A stretch of 64,000 bases of DNA from Paenibacillus sophorae (lineage in GTDB: Bacteria; Bacillota; Bacilli; Paenibacillales; Paenibacillaceae). Shown here piece by piece: positions 50,803-59,307 of the stretch; the stretch's first letter is position 1; the number at the start of each line of letters is the position of its first letter. Under the pieces are notes generated by a model. That model worked only from the letters and a program-made list of their open reading frames with translations. It did no database searches and was not told where the DNA came from. A program made the position numbers and the translations under genes. The DNA lies in NCBI RefSeq assembly GCF_018966525.1, contig NZ_CP076607.1, positions 5,208,001 through 5,272,000 on the forward strand, written 5' to 3'.

Positions 50803-51733
50803 ACCTTGGGGGTATAGCATTTGGGCGGATGTGGATCATATGGTTGGCCAGCTGCTCATTGCAGAGATCACGGACCGGACTCCGATTGTGTACTGGGGCA
50901 TGGACAGTCTGTATTCCGAGTCAGTGACGAAAAATTCGTTCGAGTTGTTCTTCGAGCCAATCAATGAACATATGCCTCATGAAGCCGTCCGGTCCGATTT
51001 TACGTATTATCCGCCCATCTGGACCAGTCATACGGTTCTGATGGAGGACCCGGACAAATTGAAATGGGAACACCGGGAATTACAGGATATGATCGCTACT
51101 GACGCCAACGTGCTGGTCAGCGATGTGTATTACCATGTGGGCGCTATCGCACCCTGGATTCCCGAGCGGCACCCTTTATTCGGCAAAACACCGCATCAGA
51201 TATACCGTTATCTGTTCGACAAATACATTAAAATCCAACCCAGCATCCTTGACGAAGCCAAGCAGTTTGTTTATGAGAATCCGCAGTTCCGTGATGAAAA
51301 ACCGATTCTGGGCGTTCATATCCGGGCCAACGGCCTCGTCAGTGAAATTGGGCAGATTTATAATATCAATGATTATTACCATCCCAATATATGGAGCTTT
51401 ATGAGCAATTTCGAATGCCGTCATCTGTTTCTCATTACCGACCATTACAAGTTCGTCCGCCAATTCCAAAAGATTTACGATAAATACGAAACATTAATTA
51501 TCAGCGACAGCAGGAAAGCGTTCCTCAGAGGCAGAATCCACCCGAACCGGTCCAATTATCCCAACCAGCGTCATAAAGGAATTGAACTCATAAAAGACAC
51601 CTCGGACATTATTAAAGACACGTATCTTGCGGTTCAGTGCGACTATTTTATTGGCAACGGCTATTCCAGCTTGTCGAATACAGTTCTGCGAATGAAAGAT
51701 TGGCCGGAGAAAAATATCAAGCTGCTGTATTAG
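50774..51733 (+). CDS. Putative fucosyltransferase-like glycosyltransferase, paralogue 3
   Basis: A 319-residue protein, the shortest of the three. ATG 50774 follows GGAGGTGATAACC, the same ribosome-binding block as in front of paralogue 1, and overlaps the end of paralogue 2 by 29 bases. Shared blocks are LLIKPWGYSIWADVDHMVGQ, TPIVYWGMDSLYSES, LGVHIRANGLVSEIG and DTYLAVQCDYFIGNGYSSLS. The acidic residue of HIRASD is Asn here. Triplication followed by divergence suggests each adds a residue at a different position of one glycan. Confidence 0.6.
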   Translation: MSINRFLLIKPWGYSIWADVDHMVGQLLIAEITDRTPIVYWGMDSLYSESVTKNSFELFFEPINEHMPHEAVRSDFTYYPPIWTSHTVLMEDPDKLKWEHRELQDMIATDANVLVSDVYYHVGAIAPWIPERHPLFGKTPHQIYRYLFDKYIKIQPSILDEAKQFVYENPQFRDEKPILGVHIRANGLVSEIGQIYNINDYYHPNIWSFMSNFECRHLFLITDHYKFVRQFQKIYDKYETLIISDSRKAFLRGRIHPNRSNYPNQRHKGIELIKDTSDIIKDTYLAVQCDYFIGNGYSSLSNTVLRMKDWPEKNIKLLY

Positions 51734-51763
51734 GCGCGACGTGAATTAAAAAAATATCTTACA

Positions 51764-51809
51764 GCGACCGTTGTCCGGAATTCCGCCGGGGAGCGGTCAT
51801 TTGTTTTTT
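51764..51809 (+). terminator. Terminator of the fucose operon
   Basis: GCGACCG ... GAGCGGTC with an inner TCCGG/CCGCCGGGGA stem, followed by ATTTGTTTTTT. Confidence 0.7.
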
Positions 51810-51934
51810 CTGAAAAGTTATTCTTGAATCTCATGAGATTTTGCTTTATTCTAGTTTTGAAAATAATTTTCTTAATTTTATATATAATATTAAAAATAAT
51901 TTCAATAACCATACTGAATTTGGAAGGTGGATTC

Positions 51935-52813
51935 ATGACTCCAATCCTGCATGCACTGGAGCACGAGATGTCCAAGCTCTCCCAAATGGAGCGCAAGCTG
52001 GCGGAGCGGATTCTGTCCTCCCCCGGCGAGATTGTCCATATGGGCATCACAGAGCTGGCGGAGCAATGCGGTATTAGCGCCGCGACAATCACGCGCTTTT
52101 GCAAGGTGTTTCACTTCAAGGGCTTCCCGGATTTCAAGGTGAAGCTGGCGGCTGAAATCGCCCAAAGCGATGCGGCGCCTCAGGAGGGCGGCTCCTCTTA
52201 TCAGGATATTATGGCGGGCAATCCGCTTTCCGTTATCGTGGAGGCCATGCAGGCGAATCACCTCGCTTCCATCCGCGACACGACGTCGCTGCTCGATATC
52301 GGGCGGCTCGAACAGACGGTCGATCTGCTCTGCCGTGCCCGGCGGGTCGATCTGTACGGCATGGCCACCTCGTCGATTGTCGCCCAGGATTTCTATCAAA
52401 AGCTGATCCGGATCGGCGTGAACTGCACCGCTTTTGCCGATTCGCATATGCAGATCACTTCGGCGTCCTCCCTTGCGGAGGGGGATGTCGCCTTTGCCAT
52501 TTCGTACTCCGGGGAGACGCCCGAGACGATTGACGCGCTGCTATGCGCGAAGAACAGCGGCGCGTCTACGATCTCGCTTACCTCATATGGCAGCAGCTCG
52601 CTTGCCTCGCTCAGCGGGATTTCTCTTTTTTCCTCCTCTCTTGAAAAAGGAATGCGCAGAGGAGACATGGCGTCGCGGATCGCCCAGCTTCACATTATCG
52701 ATATTTTATTTACCGGAATGGTCAGCAGACGGTTTGGCGATTATATTCCGAAGCTGGAGCAATCTTACCGGAACGTCCGGCAGTTCCGTCACAAACGGGG
52801 AGGTACAGAATAA
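51935..52813 (+). CDS. MurR/RpiR-family regulator of amino-sugar genes
   Basis: A 292-residue regulator. The HTH_6 domain (about 1-80) has ITELAEQCGISAATITRFCK. The SIS domain (about 125-265) contains VDLYGMATSSIVAQDFYQKL and FAISYSGETPETIDALL. ATG 51935 has GGAAGGTGG before it; upstream codons are AT-rich non-coding. The stop is immediately followed by nagB, so it most likely senses GlcNAc-6-P or GlcN-6-P and controls its own operon. Confidence 0.88.
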   Translation: MTPILHALEHEMSKLSQMERKLAERILSSPGEIVHMGITELAEQCGISAATITRFCKVFHFKGFPDFKVKLAAEIAQSDAAPQEGGSSYQDIMAGNPLSVIVEAMQANHLASIRDTTSLLDIGRLEQTVDLLCRARRVDLYGMATSSIVAQDFYQKLIRIGVNCTAFADSHMQITSASSLAEGDVAFAISYSGETPETIDALLCAKNSGASTISLTSYGSSSLASLSGISLFSSSLEKGMRRGDMASRIAQLHIIDILFTGMVSRRFGDYIPKLEQSYRNVRQFRHKRGGTE

Positions 52814-53542
52814 ATGAACATTTTTAAGTTTCAAAACGACGAAGACTTCGTGCAGACGGGGGCCAATCTGGTCGCCAGCCTGCTTCAGAGCAATCCAAAA
52901 GCCGTCCTCGGACTCGCCACCGGCAGTTCGCCCATCGGGGTATACGAACGGCTGGTCAAAATGTACCGCAAAGGTCTCGTTAGCTTTGCCAAAGCATCGT
53001 CCTATAATCTCGATGAATACGTGGGACTGCCGGTAGATCACCCGGAAAGCTACCGCAGCTTCATGAACAAGCATCTGTTCGACCATGTCGACATCGACCT
53101 GTCCCGGACACATGTGCCTGACGGCAACGCCGGTAATCTGGCAGACGAGTGCCTGACCTACGATAAAATGCTGGAAAAAGAAGGGCCTGCCGATTTGCAA
53201 ATTCTCGGTATAGGAAGCAACGGGCATATCGGCTTTAACGAACCGGACGCCAGCCTGAGCAGCGGAACCCATGTCGTCGATCTGCTGCCGGAAACGCGGG
53301 AGGCCAACGCCCGGTTCTTCCCTTCGCTTGCCGATGTTCCCCGGCAGGCGATTACGATGGGCGTCGGCAGTATCCTTAAGGCGCGGCAAATTGTGCTGCT
53401 CGTGCGCGGCGCGGAGAAGGCCGAAGCCATCCGAAATGCGGTTAAGGGGCCGATTACGACCCAGTGTCCCGCCTCTTTGCTCCAGAGCCATCCGAATGTC
53501 GTCGTACTGCTTGATGAAGGGGCGGGACAATGGCTGAAGTAA
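52814..53542 (+). CDS. nagB: Glucosamine-6-phosphate deaminase
   Basis: A 242-residue enzyme converting GlcN-6-P to fructose-6-P and ammonia. VLGLATGSSPIGVYERLV, SYNLDEYVGL and ILGIGSNGHIGFNEPDA carry the catalytic Asp, Glu and His residues. It is the short Gram-positive form without the E. coli allosteric extension. The start adjoins the rpiR stop, and the end overlaps nagA by 13 bases. Confidence 0.96.
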   Translation: MNIFKFQNDEDFVQTGANLVASLLQSNPKAVLGLATGSSPIGVYERLVKMYRKGLVSFAKASSYNLDEYVGLPVDHPESYRSFMNKHLFDHVDIDLSRTHVPDGNAGNLADECLTYDKMLEKEGPADLQILGIGSNGHIGFNEPDASLSSGTHVVDLLPETREANARFFPSLADVPRQAITMGVGSILKARQIVLLVRGAEKAEAIRNAVKGPITTQCPASLLQSHPNVVVLLDEGAGQWLK

Positions 53543-54717
53543 ATCAGGAAAGTGGACACTTGCTGTATGGCCTAGTGCTGACTCCGGGGGGGATCGCCAG
53601 GGACGGGGTCGTCGCGGTGCAGGACGGCATAATTGTATATGCGGGAGCAGCGCGGTGGCTGCCGGAAGCATGTTCAGGCTGGCCGGAAAGCAACCGTGTA
53701 CAGGACGGCCTGCTTATTCCGGGCTTTGTCGATGTTCATGTTCACGGCGGCGCGGGCCATGATTTTATGTACGCCGACGCCCAGGCGATTACGGAGATTG
53801 CCGGATACCATGCCGCTAACGGCACGACAACGATGCTGGCGACAACGATGACCGCCTCCAAAGAAGCGATCGACCGTGCGCTTGGCGAGATCAGCGCCTA
53901 CCGTTCCATGGAAATGCCTTATGCGCAGTTGGCGGGGGTTCATCTGGAAGGACCTTTTATTAGCCCCAAATGGCCCGGAGCGCAAAATCCGGAGCATATC
54001 GTCCCGCCAGACGTTAATTGGCTGATAGAATGGGAAGAGACCTATCCAGGCTTAATTCGGCAGGTTACGCTTGCTCCCGAACGGGAAGGCGCGGCTGAAG
54101 TTATTTCTTGGCTGCGCAGACGCAGGATTACAGCCGCCCTCGGCCATACCGACGCCGCTTACGAGCAGGTTATCGCCGCGGCGGACGCGGGTCTTAACCA
54201 GGCGGTGCATACATTTAACCAGATGACTCCGCTGCATCACCGCAAGCCCGGAACGGCAGGCGCGGTTCTGTCCGACGAACGGATACGCGCGGAGGTCATC
54301 GCGGACGGCATTCACGTTCATCCCGCGGTTATCTCAATTTTGGCACGGCTTAAAGGCCCGGAAGGCCTGATTCTGATTACCGATGCGATGTCGGCTGCAG
54401 GCCTCAGCGACGGGGAGTATGCCATCGGCGATTTGCCGGTTAAGGTGCAGGATGGTGTTGCCCGCCTTCGAGACAACCCTGACGCTCTTGCCGGAAGCAC
54501 GCTTACCATGATCAAGGGCTTCCGTTATCTGATCCAAGAGGCGGGCCTGAGTCTTGAGGATGCCTCCCGGGCCGCGAGTCTGAATCCGGCGATTTCGCTT
54601 GGCTTGGAACGAAGCATCGGCTCGCTGGAAGCCGGTAAACGGGCGGATATTCTGCTGCTGGACGGCGCACTTAACCTCCATGGCGTGTGGGTCGGCGGAC
54701 GCCGCCTGGAACTTTAG
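53530..54717 (+). CDS. nagA: N-acetylglucosamine-6-phosphate deacetylase
   Basis: A 395-residue amidohydrolase. FVDVHVHGGAGHDFMYAD is the metal-site motif, LEGPFISPKWPGAQNPEH the Glu metal ligand region, and LGHTDA and AVHTFNQMTPLHHR further His ligands. LITDAMSAAG holds the catalytic Asp. It feeds GlcN-6-P to NagB. In a sporulating bacterium it serves GlcNAc uptake and wall recycling. It is co-transcribed with rpiR and nagB. Confidence 0.96.
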   Translation: MAEVNQESGHLLYGLVLTPGGIARDGVVAVQDGIIVYAGAARWLPEACSGWPESNRVQDGLLIPGFVDVHVHGGAGHDFMYADAQAITEIAGYHAANGTTTMLATTMTASKEAIDRALGEISAYRSMEMPYAQLAGVHLEGPFISPKWPGAQNPEHIVPPDVNWLIEWEETYPGLIRQVTLAPEREGAAEVISWLRRRRITAALGHTDAAYEQVIAAADAGLNQAVHTFNQMTPLHHRKPGTAGAVLSDERIRAEVIADGIHVHPAVISILARLKGPEGLILITDAMSAAGLSDGEYAIGDLPVKVQDGVARLRDNPDALAGSTLTMIKGFRYLIQEAGLSLEDASRAASLNPAISLGLERSIGSLEAGKRADILLLDGALNLHGVWVGGRRLEL

Positions 54718-54754
54718 GCCATTACTTTAGGCAATTTATGTAGACGGCATTAAT

Positions 54755-54791
54755 GCAGAGGTTCATCCGCCAAGGATGAATCTCTGCGTTT
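54755..54791 (+). terminator. Terminator of rpiR-nagBA
   Basis: GCAGAGGTTCATCC pairs with GGATGAATCTCTGC (one mismatch), followed by GTTTTG. Confidence 0.85.
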
Positions 54792-54824
54792 TGCCGTTTC
54801 GCATTCTATTAGGGACAATGCCGC

Positions 54825-55664
54825 TTATCTGTTCATATCGTCCCCGGTGCGGGCTGGAAAGATGCGCTCCGCCATCGTGCGGAATTCATTTACAAAGCCT
54901 TGCAGCGGATGGCCGGCTCGCGCCTGTTCGGCATAGCTGTTCACACGCTGAACGAAATCGGGATTGGCCGAGACATATACCCGATTGATCCCCGGGGTAT
55001 TCTTCTTGACGACATCAGCGATCTTTGCCTTCACTTCTTTGGAAAGCGTATCTTGAACACTTGTCGCTGTAGTTCCCGTGGTCACCCCGTTGCCAGTGAA
55101 AATCCCTCCGCGGCCTGTTGGACCAGGTATCGCTGCGCCTGTTCCCGTCAAACTTCTGTTGTTATTAGCAACAGCTCCCGGCATGCTGGTTCCCCGTGTT
55201 GGGTAGTGGGTACCGACTCCGGTGCCGTAACCGGTACCGTATCCTGTTCCGTAGCCCATGCTTCCCGGCATTATGTTCGTACCGCGTACGTTGCCGCCTT
55301 TTGCCCGCATGCCCCCGGTAACATTATTATCCAGTGTTACAGCTACATAAGCGCTGCGGCCAGCGGTAAGCACATTGGCGGTGCGCACCTCCTTCATGGC
55401 AGCCACGCGATCGGCGAGCTTCTGATCCAAATCCAGCCTGTCGATCGTATGCCCTTCCCTGGCCGTATTGACATTCAGGCGACCATCGTTTATTCCCCGT
55501 ACACCATCATTCACACCCCGTACACCATCATTCATGCGGCCATCTTGTACACTCCGCACGCCATAATTCCCCGCCGTATTCTGGTAGTTTGTACAGCCCG
55601 CCATTCCGACCATCCCCAACAGCAGGGCTGCGGAGACGGACAAGCCGATTCTTGATCGCAACAT
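54825..55664 (-). CDS. YhcN/YlaJ-family sporulation lipoprotein
   Basis: A 279-residue lipoprotein starting at ATG 55664 (GGAGG upstream). The lipobox is GMVGMAGC. A repeat zone of NDGVRG(V/I) units follows (about 30-60). The YhcN domain is in two parts (about 75-115 with RLDLDQKLADRVAAMKEVRT, and about 200-260 with VKAKIADVVKKNTPGINRVY), split by a Gly/Thr/Tyr-rich insert (GYGTG repeats). The family is found in spore membranes and is linked to spore germination and coat properties. Confidence 0.85.
   Translation of the reverse strand: MLRSRIGLSVSAALLLGMVGMAGCTNYQNTAGNYGVRSVQDGRMNDGVRGVNDGVRGINDGRLNVNTAREGHTIDRLDLDQKLADRVAAMKEVRTANVLTAGRSAYVAVTLDNNVTGGMRAKGGNVRGTNIMPGSMGYGTGYGTGYGTGVGTHYPTRGTSMPGAVANNNRSLTGTGAAIPGPTGRGGIFTGNGVTTGTTATSVQDTLSKEVKAKIADVVKKNTPGINRVYVSANPDFVQRVNSYAEQARAGHPLQGFVNEFRTMAERIFPARTGDDMNR
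55484..55537. repeat. 21-bp tandem repeat inside the YhcN-type gene
   Basis: The unit CCCCGTACACCATCATTCAC occurs at 55495 and 55516, with a diverged third copy before it. It encodes the NDGVRG(V/I) heptads. Such repeats can change copy number by slippage without breaking frame. Confidence 0.7.
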
Positions 55665-55764
55665 GCATTCACCCTCCACTCGTTATGATTGCTGTGTAAC
55701 AATCGTTAGGATGGCTTACCTGGGGGCGGGCTATGCTGAAAGGATTTGGCATCCTATATCTCTT

Positions 55765-56487
55765 TCATCCTCCCAAAGATGTGATCAGATTCCGCAGCGG
55801 TGTGCTGTATCGCTCTTTTAACGCCGACACTTCGGCCATAATCCGGTCGTAATGTCTGACTGTGCCCATGCCTTCATGACGCCGGTAACCGGTCAGAGAT
55901 TGATTCAGCATCGCAGGCGGATATCCATTCAGAACCGCGCGGAACCATAAATCGTAATCATGCGTAAAAGGAAGCGATTCATCGAACAAGCCGATGGCGC
56001 CGAACAGTTCCTTTTTGATCATAACTGTGCACCCGTTTACCGGGTTTCCCTGAAGAAAGCAGCGCAGGAAATCAAGCCGATTGTCAAAAACGGCTCCGGC
56101 ATTAACCTGAACAAGGTGGGATGCGGCATTGATATAGTTGAAGTTAGTGTAAGATATCAGCAGACGGTTCTGCTCCATGAACAGAGACTGGTTTCTAATC
56201 TTATCGTGGTAAAAGACATCGTCGGAACTGAGCCAGGCAACATAGTCGCCGGTGGCATGATGAATGCCGTGGTTCAGTGCAGATGCGGTGCCTCCATTGG
56301 CTTTCCCCAGATAATGGATATTTGAATGAGAAAGGTAGGGTGCAATTCTGTCGCTGTGTACTGTGGAGCCGTCGTCGACGACAATGATCTCATAAGGAGC
56401 CTGGGACTGGGACAACGCGCTCTGAAGCGCCTGCTCAATATACGGGCAGTTATAAAACGGGATAATGACCGACACTTTCGCATTCAT
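55765..56487 (-). CDS. Family 2 glycosyltransferase
   Basis: A 240-residue GT-A glycosyltransferase. VSVIIPFYNCPYIEQALQSA and IIVVDDGSTV give the nucleotide-binding part, and WLSSDDVFYHDKI the DxD-like metal motif. FTHDYDLWFRAVLNG is the typical acceptor-side ED/YDLW motif. The ATG at 56487 overlaps the preceding stop (ATGA); the longer frame from 56829 only mirrors the epimerase gene. It is the last gene of the minus-strand glycan operon. Sugar and acceptor are unknown. Confidence 0.9.
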   Translation of the reverse strand: MNAKVSVIIPFYNCPYIEQALQSALSQSQAPYEIIVVDDGSTVHSDRIAPYLSHSNIHYLGKANGGTASALNHGIHHATGDYVAWLSSDDVFYHDKIRNQSLFMEQNRLLISYTNFNYINAASHLVQVNAGAVFDNRLDFLRCFLQGNPVNGCTVMIKKELFGAIGLFDESLPFTHDYDLWFRAVLNGYPPAMLNQSLTGYRRHEGMGTVRHYDRIMAEVSALKERYSTPLRNLITSLGG

Positions 56488-57488
56488 GGTGATGCTCCTT
56501 TCCGGTTGCTGCGGTAATAATCCAGAATGTCGGCAAGCGAGCGTTCCAACTGCACTTCGGGATGCCAGTTTAAGGCGGAAGCGTGTGCAGGAAAGCAGCC
56601 AGACTCCGCCTGACTTTGCGGCGCTCCCTGGCCGGAGGCGCCTGCCGGTTTCTTCGGCGCATCCGAAACGGGGACTTTCTCCGGCTTCTGACCGGACTCC
56701 GTTCCCCATTCCACCCGCACATCCGCCCAGGTCAGGCTCAGCATGCGCTCCGCAATCTCCCCCAGACTGCGCGGCTTTCCCGATTCGATCCGGTACACAT
56801 TGCCCGGCTCTCCCTGCTTCAAGATGCAATCGTACGCGCGGACAGCGTCGCGGACATCAAGGAAATCCCGCTGCGCCTGCCGGGAAGACAGCCGGAACGG
56901 CGGCTGGGCGCTTCCCTGCTCGCTGCGGGCGATGTGTCCGGCCAGCAGCGAGCAGAAGCCAGTGGAAGGCCCCGGCCCGATCAGGTTGCAGGGCTCTGCG
57001 ATCAGCACCTGCTGCCGAAACAGTGTTCCCCAGGACAAGGATACGAGTTCTTCCAGCGTCTTGCTGAGGCTGTATGGATGCGGCGGCGTCTCTCCGGCTC
57101 CCGGATTAAACTTTAGCCGCGATCCCGTCACCAGCAGACGGACTTCAGTGCGGGAGCGCAGCGCGTCAAGCAGATATACAGCCGCCATTACATTCGTTTC
57201 CAGATATTTGGCCGGGCTCCGCCACGACTCCGGTACCGAATTTTTCCCCGCCAGATGAAGCACTTCACTCGGAGCGGTATCCTCTATCATCTTCTTCACG
57301 GCTTCACCGTCGTTCAAATCGCAAATATACGTCCTAACGTCTTCCGGAAACAGAGGTTCCCGGGATTCGTCAGGGACCGTTCTCCGCAGCACGGCGGTTA
57401 CCTCTGCTCCTTCCGCCGCAAAATAGGCGGCGGCATGGCGGCCCGTAAAGCCGCCGGCGCCGGTAATCAGCAGCTTTCTGCCAGTCAT
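56484..57488 (-). CDS. NAD-dependent sugar-nucleotide epimerase/dehydratase
   Basis: A 334-residue extended SDR. LLITGAGGFTGRHAAAYFAA is the NAD motif, CDLNDGEAV the acidic strand, and YSLSKTLEELV the Tyr-x3-Lys catalytic pair. The normal SS(A/S)xVYG segment reads LVTGSRLKF. A Pro/Ala/Gly-rich insert (about residues 265-300, APKKPAGASGQGAPQSQ) is unusual. It may reduce or epimerise a 4-keto sugar in the same pathway as its neighbours. ATG 57488 overlaps the upstream stop by 4 bases. Confidence 0.85.
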   Translation of the reverse strand: MTGRKLLITGAGGFTGRHAAAYFAAEGAEVTAVLRRTVPDESREPLFPEDVRTYICDLNDGEAVKKMIEDTAPSEVLHLAGKNSVPESWRSPAKYLETNVMAAVYLLDALRSRTEVRLLVTGSRLKFNPGAGETPPHPYSLSKTLEELVSLSWGTLFRQQVLIAEPCNLIGPGPSTGFCSLLAGHIARSEQGSAQPPFRLSSRQAQRDFLDVRDAVRAYDCILKQGEPGNVYRIESGKPRSLGEIAERMLSLTWADVRVEWGTESGQKPEKVPVSDAPKKPAGASGQGAPQSQAESGCFPAHASALNWHPEVQLERSLADILDYYRSNRKGASP

Positions 57489-58324
57489 GAATATCGCCGG
57501 CTTTGCTGCATCCATTCCGCCAGTTCGGCAAGCATATCCGGGTAGGAAGGCAGACGAAAGACTGCATCTGGACGCGTGCTGACCAAAGTGCGGTCCTGAA
57601 CATGAACGTCTTCGGGGACAATCTCTGTGTTAGTCTTGTGAAAGGCCTCCTGGATCATCACGAGCAGTTCATATTTGCTGACCGGCTGAGGGTGGGCGAG
57701 GTGAATCAGGCCTGAGACCTGCGATTTCAGCAGACAATCAATAGCTTTGGCCAGTTCAAGCGTCGTCACCCCGTTCCACATAACACGGCGGTAACCGGGA
57801 ACCTTGCCGGACTGCGCCAGGAACCATTCCATGAGCCCGATGCCTGCTTTACGGATTTCCGGCCCGATAATCGACGTGCGGATCGTCAGATGGCCGAAAT
57901 CGCGAACTTCACCGAGTGCCTTCGTAATTGCGTAAACGGAGGTTCCGTCCGGCACCTCCTCCTCTGTATAGCCGCCGCGCGTTCCTTCGAACACGCAGTC
58001 GGTGCTGATGTGGATCAGCCGGGCGGATACGGTGTCGGCGGCCCGCCGCAGACGGTGAGGAAGAAAGCCGTTGATGTGATAGGCGGCGATTTTGTGGTCT
58101 TCCGCGGATTGGTTAAGTACGCCCAGCGCGTTAATGATGCAGTGGGGAGAGACGATACTTACCGTTCTCTCCACTGCAGCAATATCGTCCGCATCCAGGA
58201 TGAGTCCCTGCTGGTCGCTTTTGTCCCGGGTTGTGTGAAATACTTGGTGCTTTCCCTGAAGGCGGAAGTAATCTGCCAGCATATGCCCCGCCATGCCGTT
58301 TCCGCCGAGGATCAGCAGCTTCAT
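57485..58324 (-). CDS. RmlD-like sugar-nucleotide reductase
   Basis: A 279-residue SDR resembling dTDP-4-dehydrorhamnose reductase. LLILGGNGMAGHMLADYF is the NADPH motif, and HISTDCVFEG and YAITKALGEV give the catalytic Thr and Tyr-x3-Lys. No cupin domain follows, unlike CapF/WbjC. It matches the WbvR-type reductase that acts after a CapE/WbvB dehydratase. ATG 58324 overlaps the upstream TAA by one base. Confidence 0.82.
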   Translation of the reverse strand: MKLLILGGNGMAGHMLADYFRLQGKHQVFHTTRDKSDQQGLILDADDIAAVERTVSIVSPHCIINALGVLNQSAEDHKIAAYHINGFLPHRLRRAADTVSARLIHISTDCVFEGTRGGYTEEEVPDGTSVYAITKALGEVRDFGHLTIRTSIIGPEIRKAGIGLMEWFLAQSGKVPGYRRVMWNGVTTLELAKAIDCLLKSQVSGLIHLAHPQPVSKYELLVMIQEAFHKTNTEIVPEDVHVQDRTLVSTRPDAVFRLPSYPDMLAELAEWMQQSRRYS

Positions 58325-59307
58325 TACAGGAAACCTCCCCGGATCAGAATGTCCTTGATTTCTTGTTTGGACATCAGATTGTTCCCGGAGCTGAAGCTGC
58401 TGAAGGATACCGGCTCGCAAGTTTGATAGCGCAACTTCAGATGAGGCATATTAAGTGTAGGCAATATGATAAGATACTGCTCGTCGTATACTACGGTCGT
58501 CAGGCTCTCGAAATCGCTCATCAGAATTTCATTGATTTTTTCCCCGGGGCGGATGCCCGTCTCGATTATTTTTACGTTTTGTCTATCGGAGGCCTCGATG
58601 AGCACTTCAGCCAAGTCGACAATCCGGCAGGTCGGCATGGTCATCACGAATATTTCGCCGCCCACACTGACCTCTGAAGCCTTGAACAGCAGGGAAATCG
58701 CGTCGCTCAGCGTCAGGAAGAACCGGGTCATGTTGAAATCGGTAATCCGCACTTCACCTTTGTCCCGAATCTGCTTCATGAACAAATGGACGACACTGCC
58801 GTTCGTTCCGAGCACATTCCCGCCCCGCACAGTGACGAACTTGGTGCTGGACCCAAGCAGGTTTGCATAGACGATCAGCTTCTCGCCAATGGCTTTGGTC
58901 ATGCCATAGAAGTTGGACGGATTGGCCGCCTTGTCGGTCGAGATATAAATAACTTTCTCCACCTTGTTTACTATGGCCGCTTCAATGACATTCTGCGTAC
59001 CTATGACGTTCGTCTTGAGCGCCTCGTAGGGCTGATCCTCACAGACGGGGACATGCTTCAGTGCTGCCAGGTGGAACAAGTAATCCACACCCCGGCATGC
59101 TGCAATCAGAGCTTCCTTATCGCGGATATCACCGATGACAAAGCTTAAACGTCTATCCTCGAATTCCCGGCTCATGGCTACCTGGGCGGATTCGCTGCGA
59201 GAGAAAATGATAATTTCCTTCGGATTCTGCGGCAGAAGCTGCCGGACCAGCTCATGTCCCCAGGAACCGGTACCGCCGATAACCGCAATCCGTTGATTAT
59301 TGAACAT
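58324..59307 (-). CDS. UDP-GlcNAc 4,6-dehydratase (CapE/FnlA/WbvB type)
   Basis: A 327-residue SDR of the polysaccharide-biosynthesis CapD/CapE group. IAVIGGTGSWGHELVRQLLP is the NAD motif, GDIRDKEAL and LAALKHVPVCEDQP are diagnostic, and STDKAANPSNFYGMTKAIGEK holds the catalytic residues. Met replaces the usual Tyr of Y-x3-K in the short alignment, as is normal for this inverting subgroup. It converts UDP-GlcNAc to a 6-deoxy-4-keto hexose with C5 inversion. ATG 59307 is preceded by GGAGGG and overlaps wecB by 11 bases. Confidence 0.87.
   Translation of the reverse strand: MFNNQRIAVIGGTGSWGHELVRQLLPQNPKEIIIFSRSESAQVAMSREFEDRRLSFVIGDIRDKEALIAACRGVDYLFHLAALKHVPVCEDQPYEALKTNVIGTQNVIEAAIVNKVEKVIYISTDKAANPSNFYGMTKAIGEKLIVYANLLGSSTKFVTVRGGNVLGTNGSVVHLFMKQIRDKGEVRITDFNMTRFFLTLSDAISLLFKASEVSVGGEIFVMTMPTCRIVDLAEVLIEASDRQNVKIIETGIRPGEKINEILMSDFESLTTVVYDEQYLIILPTLNMPHLKLRYQTCEPVSFSSFSSGNNLMSKQEIKDILIRGGFL

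Noticed and set aside
48506..51733. Polysaccharide pyruvyltransferases as the identity of the three paralogues
   Set aside because: An H-x-R motif alone could suggest it, but the GNGYSN C-terminal block and the gmd-fcl-manC context fit fucosyltransferases better. Not excluded.
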